Part shown: piece by piece, positions 25,640 to 36,516 of the stretch
How positions within the stretch are numbered: the first letter of the stretch is position 1
Layout of the letters: each line of letters begins with the position of its first letter
Source: Agromyces atrinae
GTDB taxonomy: Bacteria > Actinomycetota > Actinomycetes > Actinomycetales > Microbacteriaceae
Length of the DNA stretch: 64,000 bases
Reading direction: 5' to 3'
Assembly (NCBI RefSeq): GCF_013407835.1
Contig: NZ_JACCBI010000001.1
Coordinates: 1,922,001-1,986,000, forward strand
Notes under the pieces: generated by a model
Database searches by the model: none
What the model saw: the letters and a program-made list of their open reading frames with translations, nothing else
What the model was told of the DNA's origin: nothing
Made by a program: the position numbers and the translations under genes

Positions 25640-26968
25640 TCACGCCCGACGCAGAATCCGCTCCGTCACGCGCGCCGAGAACGCGAGCGCGTCGACGGGA
25701 ATGCGCTCGTCGCTCGTGTGGAACTGCGCGAACACGTCGAAGCCCTGCGGCACGCGCAGCGGCACGAAGCCGTAGCCCGCGATGCCGAGACGCGCGAGGT
25801 GCTTGTTGTCGGTGCTCGCGGGCAGGAGGTAGGGCACGACGACACCGTCGGGGTCCTCGGCACCGATCGCGTCGGCGAGCACGTCGAGCAGCGGGCTGTC
25901 GGCCGGCGATTCGATGGGCGGGATCCACGACACCCAGTCGACGGCGACGTCGTCTCCGACGATACCCTGCAGGGCTGCGGAGATCTCGCCTTCGCTGCCC
26001 GGGATCATCCGCACGTCGAGCGCGGCCGAGGCCTCGGCGGGGATGACGTTCGTCTTCGATCCCGCCGAGAGCACGGTCGGCGAGATCGTCTGGCGGAGCC
26101 CCGAACCGATGAGCGGTGCAACGACACCGAGCTCGGCGACCCGGGCATCGAGTTCGTCGTCGTCGAGGTCCGTGAGATCGACGCCGCGCTCACGGCCGAA
26201 CCGATCGAGGAAACCCTCGAGCGACCTCGACCGCACGATCGGGAAGCGGTGATCGCCCACGGCCGCGACGGCACGACCGAGACGCACGACCGAGTTGTCG
26301 GCGGTCGGACGCGACCCGTGCCCGGGCCGGCCGCGCGTCGTGAGGGTCGCCCACGCGACGCCCTTCTCGCCCGTCGCGACGAGGTATGCACGACGGTCGC
26401 CCTCGATCGGAACCGAGAAGCCGCCGACCTCGCTGATCGCCTCGGTCGCCCCGGCGAAGAGCTCGGGCCGGTTCTCGACGAGCCAGCGCGCACCCCACAC
26501 TCCGCCCGCCTCCTCGTCGGCGAAGAACGCGAAGATGAGGTCGCGCTCGGGAACGATCCCCTCGCGACGGAAGTGACGTGCGATCGCGAGGATCGTGCCC
26601 GCGAAGTTCTTCATATCGACGGCGCCGCGCCCGTAGAGCCAGCCGTCGTGGATCTCGGCGCCGAACGGCGGCGTCGTCCACTCCTGCCCCTCGACGGGTA
26701 CGACATCGAGGTGGGCGTGCACGACGAGGGCGCCGCGACTCGGGTCGGAGCCGGCGAGACGCGCGACGACACTCCCCCGGCCCGGCTTCGACTCGACGAG
26801 CTCAGGTTCGAGGCCGACCTCGGCGAGCCGATCGGCGACGAAGCGCGCTGCGCGCGTCTCTCCGTCGCCGATCGTCTCGGCCACGCCCGTGTTGACGCTC
26901 TCGATGCGGATGAGGTCGCGGATGAACGCGAGCGACTCCGCCTCGAGGAGTTCGAGCGCCGCCGTCAT
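25640..26968 (-). CDS. M20 family peptidase (ArgE/DapE/carboxypeptidase type)
   Basis: 442 residues from ATG at 26968, in an ATGA overlap with the AhpD-like gene. Di-zinc M20 motifs: VVHAHLDVVPVEGQEW (first His and Asp), GRGAVDMKNF (bridging Asp) and FFADEEAGG (catalytic Glu pair), with a lid domain starting near RGRPGHGSRPTADN. Cytosolic hydrolase removing an acyl group or a terminal amino acid. It ends the operon of the peptide ABC importer, so its substrate is probably the imported conjugate. Confidence 0.88.
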   Translation of the reverse strand: MTAALELLEAESLAFIRDLIRIESVNTGVAETIGDGETRAARFVADRLAEVGLEPELVESKPGRGSVVARLAGSDPSRGALVVHAHLDVVPVEGQEWTTPPFGAEIHDGWLYGRGAVDMKNFAGTILAIARHFRREGIVPERDLIFAFFADEEAGGVWGARWLVENRPELFAGATEAISEVGGFSVPIEGDRRAYLVATGEKGVAWATLTTRGRPGHGSRPTADNSVVRLGRAVAAVGDHRFPIVRSRSLEGFLDRFGRERGVDLTDLDDDELDARVAELGVVAPLIGSGLRQTISPTVLSAGSKTNVIPAEASAALDVRMIPGSEGEISAALQGIVGDDVAVDWVSWIPPIESPADSPLLDVLADAIGAEDPDGVVVPYLLPASTDNKHLARLGIAGYGFVPLRVPQGFDVFAQFHTSDERIPVDALAFSARVTERILRRA

Positions 26969-27306
26969 CCGTGGTCGTGGGTGCCGGCGAGCTTGAACGC
27001 GAGGCGCCCGTGGGCGTACCCGCCGCCCGCGCGGATCGCGGTCGCGACCCATGCGGCCTCGGCGAGCTCGGCCTCGTTCGCCCCGGCCTTCACGGCGTTC
27101 TGACTGTGCGCGTCGATGCAGTAGACGCACTGCGTCGTGATGCCGACCGCGAGGGCGATGAGCTCGCGGTACTTGAGCGGGATCTCGCGCCCCTCGGCCT
27201 GGAACACGGCCTCGTCGAAGGCGGCGAACGCCGCGAGGATGTCGGGCGTCTCTTTCTTGTAGACGCGCGTGAAGGTCTTGTCGGACTTCTCGAAGTACTC
27301 ACTCAT
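26965..27306 (-). CDS. AhpD-like carboxymuconolactone decarboxylase family protein
   Basis: 113 residues. The redox pair Cys60 and Cys63 with His67 (TQCVYCIDAH) is the AhpD peroxidase site, so it likely reduces peroxides or thiol adducts rather than decarboxylating. It starts 2 nt after the stop of the peptide-binding lipoprotein and is coupled to the M20 gene. A thiol-redox helper among flavin monooxygenases, which leak peroxide, makes sense; that link is inference. Confidence 0.82.
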   Translation of the reverse strand: MSEYFEKSDKTFTRVYKKETPDILAAFAAFDEAVFQAEGREIPLKYRELIALAVGITTQCVYCIDAHSQNAVKAGANEAELAEAAWVATAIRAGGGYAHGRLAFKLAGTHDHG

Positions 27307-27308
27307 GA

Positions 27309-28931
27309 CTACTCAGCCTTCCAGGCCGCGACGAGCGAGTCGAGACGCGAGTCGGCTCCGAACGTGATGCCGTGCACCGTGGTCTGCGCGCCGAGGATCG
27401 ACGTGAGCTCGTGCACGGGGATCTGGTAGTACTGGCTCGCGATGCGTTCCTGGGCTTCGGCGAGCACCTCGGCGCGGGCGACGGGGTCGGCCGTGGCGAG
27501 CTGCTTCTGCAGCAGGGCCTCGAGCTCGGGGTCGTCGATCTTCAGGTAGTTGGTCGCGGCCGTAGAGAAGGAGGTGCGCAGGATGTCTCCGTCGGCGCGC
27601 GACCCGTTGTGCCACGCGATGTCGAAGTCGCCGCTCTTCTGGCGCTCGAGGAACTCGGGCACGACCCCGCCGACGAGCTCGATCTCGATGCCGACGGCCT
27701 TGAGCTGCTGCTGGATGAGTTCGAGCGACGTCTGGTTGGGGCCGAAGTTGGTGATCCACGCGATCGTGAGCGAGAGTCGCTCGCCGTCCTTCTCGCGGAT
27801 GCCGTCGGAGCCTTCCGTCCAGCCGGCCTCGTCGAGGAGCTCGGCCGCGCGCTCGGGGTCGAACTCGAAGTACTCGCTCTCGTCGGAGGCGCCGGGGGTC
27901 GTCGAGGCGAGAGCGCTCGTTCCGACCGCGAAGAGGTCGTTGAGCGCGGTGTCGCGCACCTCTTCGGCGTTGACGGCGGCCGAGATCGCCTCGCGCACAC
28001 GGATGTCGGCGACGACCGGCCTCGCCTGGTTGAAGTTCAGGCCGAAGAGGATTCCCGGGTTCGCCCGCGAGATGACATCGAGGCTCGACGCCTCGATCGT
28101 GTCGACGTCGAGCGGCTGCACGCCGCCGATGACGTCGACCTGGCCCGAGGTCAGGCTTCCCGTGCGCACGCCGGGCTCGGGCACGATCTGGAACGTCACC
28201 GAGTCGAGGTGCGCCGCGCCGTCGTTGCCGAGGGCCGCGGGCGCCCACGCGTAGTCGTCGCGCTTCGCGAGCACCGTCTCGACGTCCTTCGTGTACGACT
28301 CGAGCGTGAATGGACCGGTGCCGACGAGGGCGGCGCCGTCGGCGCGCTGGTCGAACGGTACGGCGCGGGTCGCCGCCCCGACGATGCCGAGGCCGACCGA
28401 CGTGGTCGAGTTGGGGAAGGCCGCGTTCGGCGACGAGAAGCGCACCTCGACGGTGTGCTCGTCGACGGCGACGGTCTCGGAGTAGCCGACGAAGGCCGAG
28501 ACGGCCTGACTGAGCGCACCCGCGGCGATGATGTCGTCGAACGTGCCCTTGACGTCGTCGGCCGTGAGCGGCGTGCCGTCGGAGAACGTGACGTCGTCGC
28601 GCAGCACGAAGGTGAAGACCGTCGCCTCGTCGTTCACGGTGTACGACTCGGCGAGCCACGGGTCGAGTTCGCCCGTCTCGGGGTTCTGGTAGAGCAGCGA
28701 GTCGACGAGCTGGCGCGTGACGTAGAGCGTGTCGTTGCCCGAGCCCGTGCCCGAGGGGTTGAGCGAGATCGGGTCGTTGGCGACGGCGAACGTGAGCGCG
28801 CCGCCTTCGACGACGGCGCCCGTCGACTCCGTGGCGGGTGCGCCCTCGGTGCTCGCGCACGACGTGAGGGCGAGGGTGGCGGCGGCCGTCGCCGCGAGCG
28901 CGGCAAGGACGATGCGGGATCGTCGGGTCAT
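27309..28931 (-). CDS. peptide/nickel-type ABC substrate-binding lipoprotein
   Basis: 540 residues, SBP family 5. Lipobox LTSC (Cys25) after a clear signal sequence; GGAGG lies 7 nt before the ATG. The N-lobe shows LNPSGTGSGNDTLYVTRQLVDSLLYQNPETGELDPWLAESYTV, a standard family opening. It binds a di-/oligopeptide or an amino-acid conjugate for the DppBC-type permeases and fused ATPase coded just upstream. The position after, rather than before, the permease and ATPase genes is less common. Confidence 0.9.
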   Translation of the reverse strand: MTRRSRIVLAALAATAAATLALTSCASTEGAPATESTGAVVEGGALTFAVANDPISLNPSGTGSGNDTLYVTRQLVDSLLYQNPETGELDPWLAESYTVNDEATVFTFVLRDDVTFSDGTPLTADDVKGTFDDIIAAGALSQAVSAFVGYSETVAVDEHTVEVRFSSPNAAFPNSTTSVGLGIVGAATRAVPFDQRADGAALVGTGPFTLESYTKDVETVLAKRDDYAWAPAALGNDGAAHLDSVTFQIVPEPGVRTGSLTSGQVDVIGGVQPLDVDTIEASSLDVISRANPGILFGLNFNQARPVVADIRVREAISAAVNAEEVRDTALNDLFAVGTSALASTTPGASDESEYFEFDPERAAELLDEAGWTEGSDGIREKDGERLSLTIAWITNFGPNQTSLELIQQQLKAVGIEIELVGGVVPEFLERQKSGDFDIAWHNGSRADGDILRTSFSTAATNYLKIDDPELEALLQKQLATADPVARAEVLAEAQERIASQYYQIPVHELTSILGAQTTVHGITFGADSRLDSLVAAWKAE

Positions 28932-29006
28932 GGTGTTCCTCCTGGTGGGATGCGGGATCTGGTGGGATGCGGGATGTCTGTTGTGCTGTGAATCGAAGGC
29001 CGCGCG

Positions 29007-30640
<1,634 letters not shown>

Positions 30641-30644
<4 letters not shown>

Positions 30645-31591
30645 CGGTGGCTCCGCCCTTCGGCGTCGAGGGCTCGCGAGAGCCGGTTGGCGGCGAGCAC
30701 GGTGAGAGCGATCGTCGCGCCGGGGAGGGTCGTGAGCCACCACGCGTTCCGCAGGAAGTCACGGCCGGCGGCGACGAGCGAGCCCCACTCGGGCGCGGGC
30801 GGCTGGGCGCCGTAGCCGAGAAAGCTGAGCGACGAGACGGCGAGGATCGCGGTCGCGAACTCGAGAGCCGCGAGCACGATGACGGGCCCGGCCGAGTTCG
30901 GCAGCACGTGACGCACGAGGGTGCGGCCCCAGCCGTTGCCCGAGGCCCGCGCGGCTTCGACGTAGACCGAGTTGCGGACGCGCAGCACTTCCGAGCGGAG
31001 GATGCGGGCGACGGCCGCGACCGACGAGATGCCGACGGCAATTGCGACGTTGACGGTGCCGAAGCCGAGCGCCGTGATGATCGCGAGGGCGAGCAGGAGG
31101 CTCGGGATCGAGAGCAGCACGTCGACGACGCGCATGATGAGGTCGTCGACCCACGAGCCGACGAAACCGGCGAGCAGGCCGAGGGCCGATCCGACGACGA
31201 GCCCGACGCCCACGGCGATCGCCGCGGCCTGGACGGTGAGCGCCGTGCCGTGCACGACGCGCGTGTAGAGGTCGCGGCCGAGCTGATCGGTGCCGAACCA
31301 GTGCGCGGCCGACGGGCCCTGCAGCTTGTCGGCGGGAACGCCCGCGAGCGGGTCGCCGGGCGCGAGCAACCACGGAGCGAGGGTCGCGACGATGACGACG
31401 GCGAGCCACACGAGCGAGGCGACGAGCACGGGGCGCGAGGCGAACCAGCGCACGCGGTCGCGGGCTGCGTCGCGGCGCTCCGGTCCGCGGCGCTCGGCGA
31501 CGGCGTCACCGAACCGGTCGGCGGATGTCGCGGCGAACGTGTCGCTCGAGGTCTGGGCGCGCGGCGGCGCGAGGGCGGCGGTCTCGCTCAC
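30641..31591 (-). CDS. peptide-type ABC permease, DppC-like
   Basis: 316 residues: a long N-terminal cytosolic stretch, a first helix near residues 55-75, then five more. DppC-type EAA loop [22 protein letters not shown]. Coupled by ATGA overlaps to the DppB-like gene before it and the ATPase after it. Confidence 0.9.
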
Positions 31592-32634
31592 GAGCGGACT
31601 CCTTCCACGAGTTCGCGGGGTCGTTCGGCAGCCGCCGTGGGCAGCGCACCGTCATCCGTCGTCGGCCCTCCGCCGTTCGTCGCGCGGGTCTTCCGCGACC
31701 GACGACCGACGGTCACGATGCGCGGATCGAGCAGCGGATAGATGAGGTCGACGAGGAGGTTCACGACGACGAAGACGACCGCGGCGAAGACGACGACGCC
31801 CTGCACGACGGGGATGTCCTGCTGCTGCACCGCGCTCGCCGTGAGCCGGCCGATGCCGGGGCGGGAGAACACCGTCTCGGTGACGACGGTGCCCGAGAGC
31901 AGCTGCCCGACGACGAGGCCCGTCACGGTCAGTGCCGGGAGCGCCGCGTTCCGCAGCGCGTGACGGAGGTGCACTCGCGCACGATCGGCGCCCTTCGACC
32001 ATGCCGTGTCGATGTAGGGCTCGCGGAGCGTCGTCGAGAGGCTCTTCGAGAGCAGCTGCGCGATCATCGCGCCGGTCGGCAGCGAGAGCGCGATGGCGGG
32101 CAGCACGATCGACGCGAAACCGGAGTCGCCGACGGCCGGGAAGAGCGGGATGCCGAACGAGAACCACTGGATGAGGAGGAGGCCGAACCAGAATCCGGGG
32201 ATCGCGACGCCGAGCGGCGGGAGCGCGAGGAGGGTGTTCGCGAGCCAGCGGTGCCGCGTGTAGTTCGCGGCGATCGCGATGAGGGAGCCGAGGACGACCG
32301 CGAGCACGAGTGCGGCCGCGGCGAGCACCGCCGTCGGACCGAGCGCCTCGCCGAGGATGACGGTGACGGGCCGACCGGTGACGAGCGAGGTGCCGAGGTC
32401 GCCGCGCAGCACGCCGACGAGCTGATCGGCGTACTGCACGATGAGCGGTCGGTCGAGGCCGAACTGGGCGCGGAGGGCGTCGAGCTGAGCCTCGGTGAGG
32501 TCGTTGGCGTCGGCGCCCGCGAGGAGGCGGACGGGATCTCCGGGCAGGGCGTAGAGCACGAGGAACGAGACGGTGTACGCCGCCCAGAGCACACCGACGG
32601 CTTGAGCGAGCCGCACCGCGAGATAGCGGATCAC
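31588..32634 (-). CDS. peptide-type ABC permease, DppB-like
   Basis: 348 residues from GTG at 32634, which overlaps the LLM stop (GTGA); the frame is open much further upstream, but that part is antisense-like Arg-rich sequence inside the LLM gene. Standard DppB opening VIRYLAVRLAQAVGVLWAAYTVSFLVLYALPGDP is reached from this start. EAA-like loop and LSGTVVTETVFSRPGIGRL near the end are family marks. Confidence 0.9.
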   Translation of the reverse strand: MIRYLAVRLAQAVGVLWAAYTVSFLVLYALPGDPVRLLAGADANDLTEAQLDALRAQFGLDRPLIVQYADQLVGVLRGDLGTSLVTGRPVTVILGEALGPTAVLAAAALVLAVVLGSLIAIAANYTRHRWLANTLLALPPLGVAIPGFWFGLLLIQWFSFGIPLFPAVGDSGFASIVLPAIALSLPTGAMIAQLLSKSLSTTLREPYIDTAWSKGADRARVHLRHALRNAALPALTVTGLVVGQLLSGTVVTETVFSRPGIGRLTASAVQQQDIPVVQGVVVFAAVVFVVVNLLVDLIYPLLDPRIVTVGRRSRKTRATNGGGPTTDDGALPTAAAERPRELVEGVRS

Positions 32635-33698
32635 GCGCGCTCCTCCGCCGGCGTCCAGCCGAGCTGCGGGGCGACGAGCCCCGCGACGTCGGCGATGATC
32701 TGGCGGTAGTCGTCGATGCCGAACTCGTACGGCAGCTCGATGCGGAGCTCGTCGACCTCGGCGAGCGCGGCATCGGCGGCGAGTGCCTCGGCGATCTCGT
32801 CGGCGGGCCCGATGAGGTCGCGCGCGAAGAGCGTGCGCCGCTCGCCGTGCGGAGCGAGTGTGCGCTCGTAGCGGGATGCCGCGTACTCGCGGTACTTCGC
32901 GCGCGTCGCCCGGTCGGCGCTGTCGGTCGGCACGATCACGCGACCGAGCGCGATGCGCGAGACGCGGTCGCCCGCGGCCCGCCGGTACCGGTCGATGACG
33001 GCGCGTTGAGCCGTCGCGAAGTCGTCGCTCGTCTCGCCCGCGACGATGTTGCCGACGAGCAGGCCGAGGCCGTGGCGGCCGGCCCACTCGGCCGAGCCGA
33101 GCGAGCCGCCGCCGTACCAGAGACGTCCGGCGAGACCGGGGCTGTAGGGCTGGAGGCGGGGCCGCTGCGTGTTGCCCGGCGAGTGGATGACGGTGTCGCC
33201 GTCACCCAGGAAGTCGCCGCGGAGGTTGTCGAGGAGCCGCTCGATGCGGGCGTGCGAGAAGTCGTTCGAGCGCCAGTCGGCGTCGAAGACGCGCTCGCCG
33301 ATGAGGTCGGCGTGCGGCGGGGTGCCCGCGCTGAAGCCGGCCTGCACCCGGCCGCCCGATAGCACGTCGAGGGTCGAGAGGTCCTCGGCGAGGCGGAACG
33401 GGCTCTCGTAGCCGATGGGGATGACGGCCGTTCCGAGTTCGAGTCGCCGCGTGCGCTGCGACGCCGCGGCGAGGAAGACGACGGCCGACGAGATGCCGTG
33501 CTCGAGGTGGCGCTGGCGCACCCACGCACCGTCGAAGCCGAGGGCCTCGCCGTGCTCGAAGAGCGCGAGCGTCTCGTCGAGGCCCACGGCGGGGGCGTCG
33601 TCGTCGTAGTTGCCGGGCGTGAGGAAGGCGAGCGAGCGCACGGCGACCCGTGGTCCGGTCTCGGCGTGCGTCTCTGGTGCGGGCGTCGTGATCGTCAT
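32631..33698 (-). CDS. LLM-class flavin-dependent monooxygenase (MsnO8-like)
   Basis: 355 residues from ATG at 33698 behind a very strong GAGGAGGAGG site. Luciferase-like barrel: FEHGEALGFDGAWVRQRHLEHGISS, LELGTAVIPIGYESPFRLAEDLSTLDVLSGGRVQAGFSAG. It probably uses FMNH2 and O2 to oxidise the imported substrate, releasing sulfur or nitrogen. It opens the operon of the peptide-type importer and is divergent from three more LLM genes, so transport and oxidation are co-expressed. Confidence 0.85.
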   Translation of the reverse strand: MTITTPAPETHAETGPRVAVRSLAFLTPGNYDDDAPAVGLDETLALFEHGEALGFDGAWVRQRHLEHGISSAVVFLAAASQRTRRLELGTAVIPIGYESPFRLAEDLSTLDVLSGGRVQAGFSAGTPPHADLIGERVFDADWRSNDFSHARIERLLDNLRGDFLGDGDTVIHSPGNTQRPRLQPYSPGLAGRLWYGGGSLGSAEWAGRHGLGLLVGNIVAGETSDDFATAQRAVIDRYRRAAGDRVSRIALGRVIVPTDSADRATRAKYREYAASRYERTLAPHGERRTLFARDLIGPADEIAEALAADAALAEVDELRIELPYEFGIDDYRQIIADVAGLVAPQLGWTPAEERA

Positions 33699-33763
33699 CC
33701 CGTCCTCCTCCTCGGTCGTGGCCCCGTCGGCTGACGGCAGCGGGGTCAACGCTCGCCCCGATC

Positions 33764-33825
33764 GGTCGCGCGACCAAGCCGCGCGACGCCCGATGACCGA
33801 ATGTGAACCGCGTATGACGTCACAT
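33764..33825. promoter_or_regulatory. palindromes in the divergent LLM-LLM promoter region
   Basis: GGTCGCGCGACC (33764-33775) is a perfect 12-bp palindrome. ATGTGA (33801-33806) and TCACAT (33820-33825) are inverted arms 13 bp apart. Both lie in the 257-bp gap that must hold the promoters of the leftward importer operon and the rightward monooxygenase operon. No regulator gene adjoins them. Confidence 0.45.
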
Positions 33826-33955
33826 GAAGACGTGTGTCGGGCGGCGGCGAATCATGACGTTCCTTCGCGCGCGTGACGGCGGGTGAGCGCAGAGTGGGAG
33901 CTCGCACGAGTCACGCTCCGGTCTTGCCGGGGCCCCGATCAGGAGAACGACACCC

Positions 33956-35143
33956 ATGACGCTTCCTCTCGCCGTCGCCCTCGACGGGGCCGGTTGGCAC
34001 CCTGCCGCGTGGCGCGAACAGAACGCCCGACCGCGCGACCTCTTCACCGCGCGCTACTGGGCCGACCTCGTGCGCACCGCGGAGGACGGCGGCATCGACC
34101 TCGTGACGATCGAGGACTCGCTCGGGCTGCAGTCGTCGGCCTTCGGCCGCCCCGACGATCGGGTCGACCAGGTGCGCGGTCGCCTCGACGCGTCGCTCAT
34201 CGCGTCGTTCGTCGCTCCCCTCACCAACCGCATCGGTCTCGTGCCGACGATCACGACGACGCACCCCGAGCCGTTCCACGTCGCGACGACCGTGCAGACG
34301 CTCGACTACGCGAGCCGCGGTCGTGCGGGGTGGCGTGCGCAGGTCTCGGGCAGTCCGTTCGAGGCGAAGCACTTCGGCCGCCGCGAGTTCCCCGAGTTCA
34401 CGATCGAGTCGCTGCGCGGCCCCGCGGGCGAAGCGGTTCTCCGAGAGCTCTTCGACGAAGCGGCCGACGCGATCGAGGTCGTTCGCCGACTCTGGGACAG
34501 CTGGGAGGATGACGCGATCATCCGCGACGCCGCGACGGGCCGTTTCATCGACCGCGAGAAGCTCCACTACATCGACTTCGCGGGCGAGCGGTTCTCGGTG
34601 AAGGGCCCGTCGATCACGCCGCGTTCCCCGCAGGGTCAGCCCCTCGTCGCGGTGCTCGCGCACCAGACGATCCCCTACGAACTCGCCGCGCGCGGCGCCG
34701 ACATCGTGTTCGGCACGCCTTTCGACGAGGCGGGTGCCCGCGGCATTCTCGGCGAGATCCGCGACGCGGAGTCGCGGGTCGGGCGCACGGGCCGACCGCT
34801 CGAGGCCTGGGCCGATGTCGTCGTCGTGCTCGAGGAGACGACGGCCGCGGCACGCGCCGTGCTCGATCGCCTCGACGAGCGCGCGGGTGCTCCGCTCGCC
34901 TCCGACGCCCTCGTCTTCGCGGGCACGCCCGCCGACCTCGTCGACCTGCTCGAGAGCTGGAGGGCGGTCGGCTACACCGGATTCCGGTTGCGGCCCGCGC
35001 GTCTTCCCGACGACCTCCGCCAGATCGTCGAGCACGTGCGCCCGCGGGTCGCGGCGCCGGCCGACGCCCCCACGCTCCGCGAGCGACTCGGCTTCGAGCC
35101 CGCCGCGAACCGCTACACCGACACCGAGGAGAACGCAGCATGA
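33956..35143 (+). CDS. LLM-class flavin-dependent monooxygenase
   Basis: 395 residues; CAGGAGAACGACACC precedes the ATG. Luciferase-like fold of the NtaA/SnaA group: ARYWADLVRTAEDGGIDLVTIEDSLGLQ, GLVPTITTTHPEPFHVATTVQTLDYASRGRAGW, and the inserted REKLHYIDFAGERFSVKGPSITPRSPQGQP block that shapes the FMN site in two-component monooxygenases. Needs reduced flavin from a separate reductase, for which the nitroreductase at 42166 is a candidate. First gene of a rightward run with ATGA overlaps through 40.1 kb. Confidence 0.87.
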   Translation: MTLPLAVALDGAGWHPAAWREQNARPRDLFTARYWADLVRTAEDGGIDLVTIEDSLGLQSSAFGRPDDRVDQVRGRLDASLIASFVAPLTNRIGLVPTITTTHPEPFHVATTVQTLDYASRGRAGWRAQVSGSPFEAKHFGRREFPEFTIESLRGPAGEAVLRELFDEAADAIEVVRRLWDSWEDDAIIRDAATGRFIDREKLHYIDFAGERFSVKGPSITPRSPQGQPLVAVLAHQTIPYELAARGADIVFGTPFDEAGARGILGEIRDAESRVGRTGRPLEAWADVVVVLEETTAAARAVLDRLDERAGAPLASDALVFAGTPADLVDLLESWRAVGYTGFRLRPARLPDDLRQIVEHVRPRVAAPADAPTLRERLGFEPAANRYTDTEENAA

Positions 35144-36516
35144 GCACCGCGAAGCGCCAGGTCCACCTCGCCGCGCACTTCCCCGGCGTCAACAACACGA
35201 CGGTGTGGACCGACCCGCGCTCCGAGAGCCAGGTCGAGTTCTCGTCGTTCGAGCACTTCGCGAAGAACGCGGAGCGCGGCTTCTTCGACTACCTCTTCCT
35301 CGCCGAGGGACTGCGCCTGCGTGAGCACAAGGGCCGCATCCACGACCTCGACGTCGTCGGTCGCCCTAACACGCTCGCGATCCTCGCGGCGGTCGCCGCC
35401 GTCACCGAGCACATCGGCCTCGTCGGAACCCTGAGCTCGACGTTCAACGAACCGTACGAGCTCGCCCGCGCGCTCTCGAGCCTCGACCACCTCTCGAACG
35501 GCCGGGCGGGCTGGAACGTCGTCACGAGCTCCGACGCCTTCCACGGCGCGAACTTCCGTCGCGGCGGGTTCCTCGAGCACTCCGAGCGATACACGCGCGC
35601 CGACGAGTTCGTCTCGCTCGCGAAGGAGTGGTGGGACTCCTGGCGGGCCGACGCCGTCGCAGCGGATGCCGCGAGCGGGCGTTTCCTCTCCTCCGACGAC
35701 GCCATCGGCGAGGTCGTGCACCGCGGTCGTCACTTCGACGTCGCGGGCCGCTTCACGACGCCGCGGAGCCCGCAGGGCTACCCCGTGATCGTGCAGGCCG
35801 GCGACTCCCCCGACGGCCGTGACTTCGCCGCCCACCACGCCGAGGTGATCTTCTCGCTCCACACGGAGTTCGAGGACGCCCAGGCGTTCTACGCCGACGT
35901 CAAGGGACGCCTCCCGGGCCGCGGTCGCACTGAGGACTCGCTCAAGATCCTCCCCGCCGTGGGCTTCGTCATCGGCGACACCGCGGCCGATGCCGCCGAG
36001 CGCGCCCGCGAGGTCGAACTCGCCCAGGTGAGCGGCCAGACCGCGATCGCCTTCCTCGAGCAGGTGTGGGGCCGTGACCTCACGGCCTACGACCCCGAGG
36101 GCCCGCTGCCCGACGTCGAACCCGACATCGAGGGCCAGAACATCACGCGTGGCCGCGTGCGTCACGTCACCGACATCCCCGGCGTCGTCGCCGCCTGGCG
36201 GCAGAAGGCCGAGGCCGAGAACCTCTCGATCCGCGACCTCGTCATCAGCCTGTCGTCGCGTCGCGGTTTCGTCGGCACCCCCGACCACATCGCGAGCGAG
36301 ATCGACCGCTACGTGCAGAGCCGCGCGACCGACGGCTTCGTCGTCGTCGGTACGACGAACCCCTACGGCCTCGACGAGTTCGTCGACCGCGTCGTGCCGC
36401 TCCTCCAGGAGCGCGGCGTGTACCGCACCGAGTACCCGGAGGGAGCGACGCTGCGCGAGAACCTCGGGCTGCCGGCGCTCGAGTCCGACGCCGAGGAGGC
36501 CCGTCATGTCGGTTGA
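35140..36516 (+). CDS. NtaA/SnaA/SoxA/DmoA-family FMN-dependent monooxygenase
   Basis: 458 residues, starting in an ATGA overlap. Clear family blocks: LAAHFPGVNNTTVWTDP at the N-terminus, GLVGTLSSTFNEPYELARALSSLDHLSNGRAGWNVVTSSDAFHGANF, and HRGRHFDVAGRFTTPRSPQGYPVIVQAGDSPDGRDFAA. Relatives oxidise nitrilotriacetate, dibenzothiophene sulfone, dimethyl sulfide and N-acetylated S-alkyl cysteines, so a C-S or C-N bond-breaking step is expected. It takes FMNH2 from a reductase partner. Confidence 0.92.
   Translation: MSTAKRQVHLAAHFPGVNNTTVWTDPRSESQVEFSSFEHFAKNAERGFFDYLFLAEGLRLREHKGRIHDLDVVGRPNTLAILAAVAAVTEHIGLVGTLSSTFNEPYELARALSSLDHLSNGRAGWNVVTSSDAFHGANFRRGGFLEHSERYTRADEFVSLAKEWWDSWRADAVAADAASGRFLSSDDAIGEVVHRGRHFDVAGRFTTPRSPQGYPVIVQAGDSPDGRDFAAHHAEVIFSLHTEFEDAQAFYADVKGRLPGRGRTEDSLKILPAVGFVIGDTAADAAERAREVELAQVSGQTAIAFLEQVWGRDLTAYDPEGPLPDVEPDIEGQNITRGRVRHVTDIPGVVAAWRQKAEAENLSIRDLVISLSSRRGFVGTPDHIASEIDRYVQSRATDGFVVVGTTNPYGLDEFVDRVVPLLQERGVYRTEYPEGATLRENLGLPALESDAEEARHVG

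Noticed and set aside
31588..33087. A 499-residue version of the DppB-like permease
   Set aside because: The extra 151 residues are Arg-rich antisense-like sequence overlapping the LLM gene; the GTG at 32634 gives the standard DppB N-terminus and a GTGA overlap.
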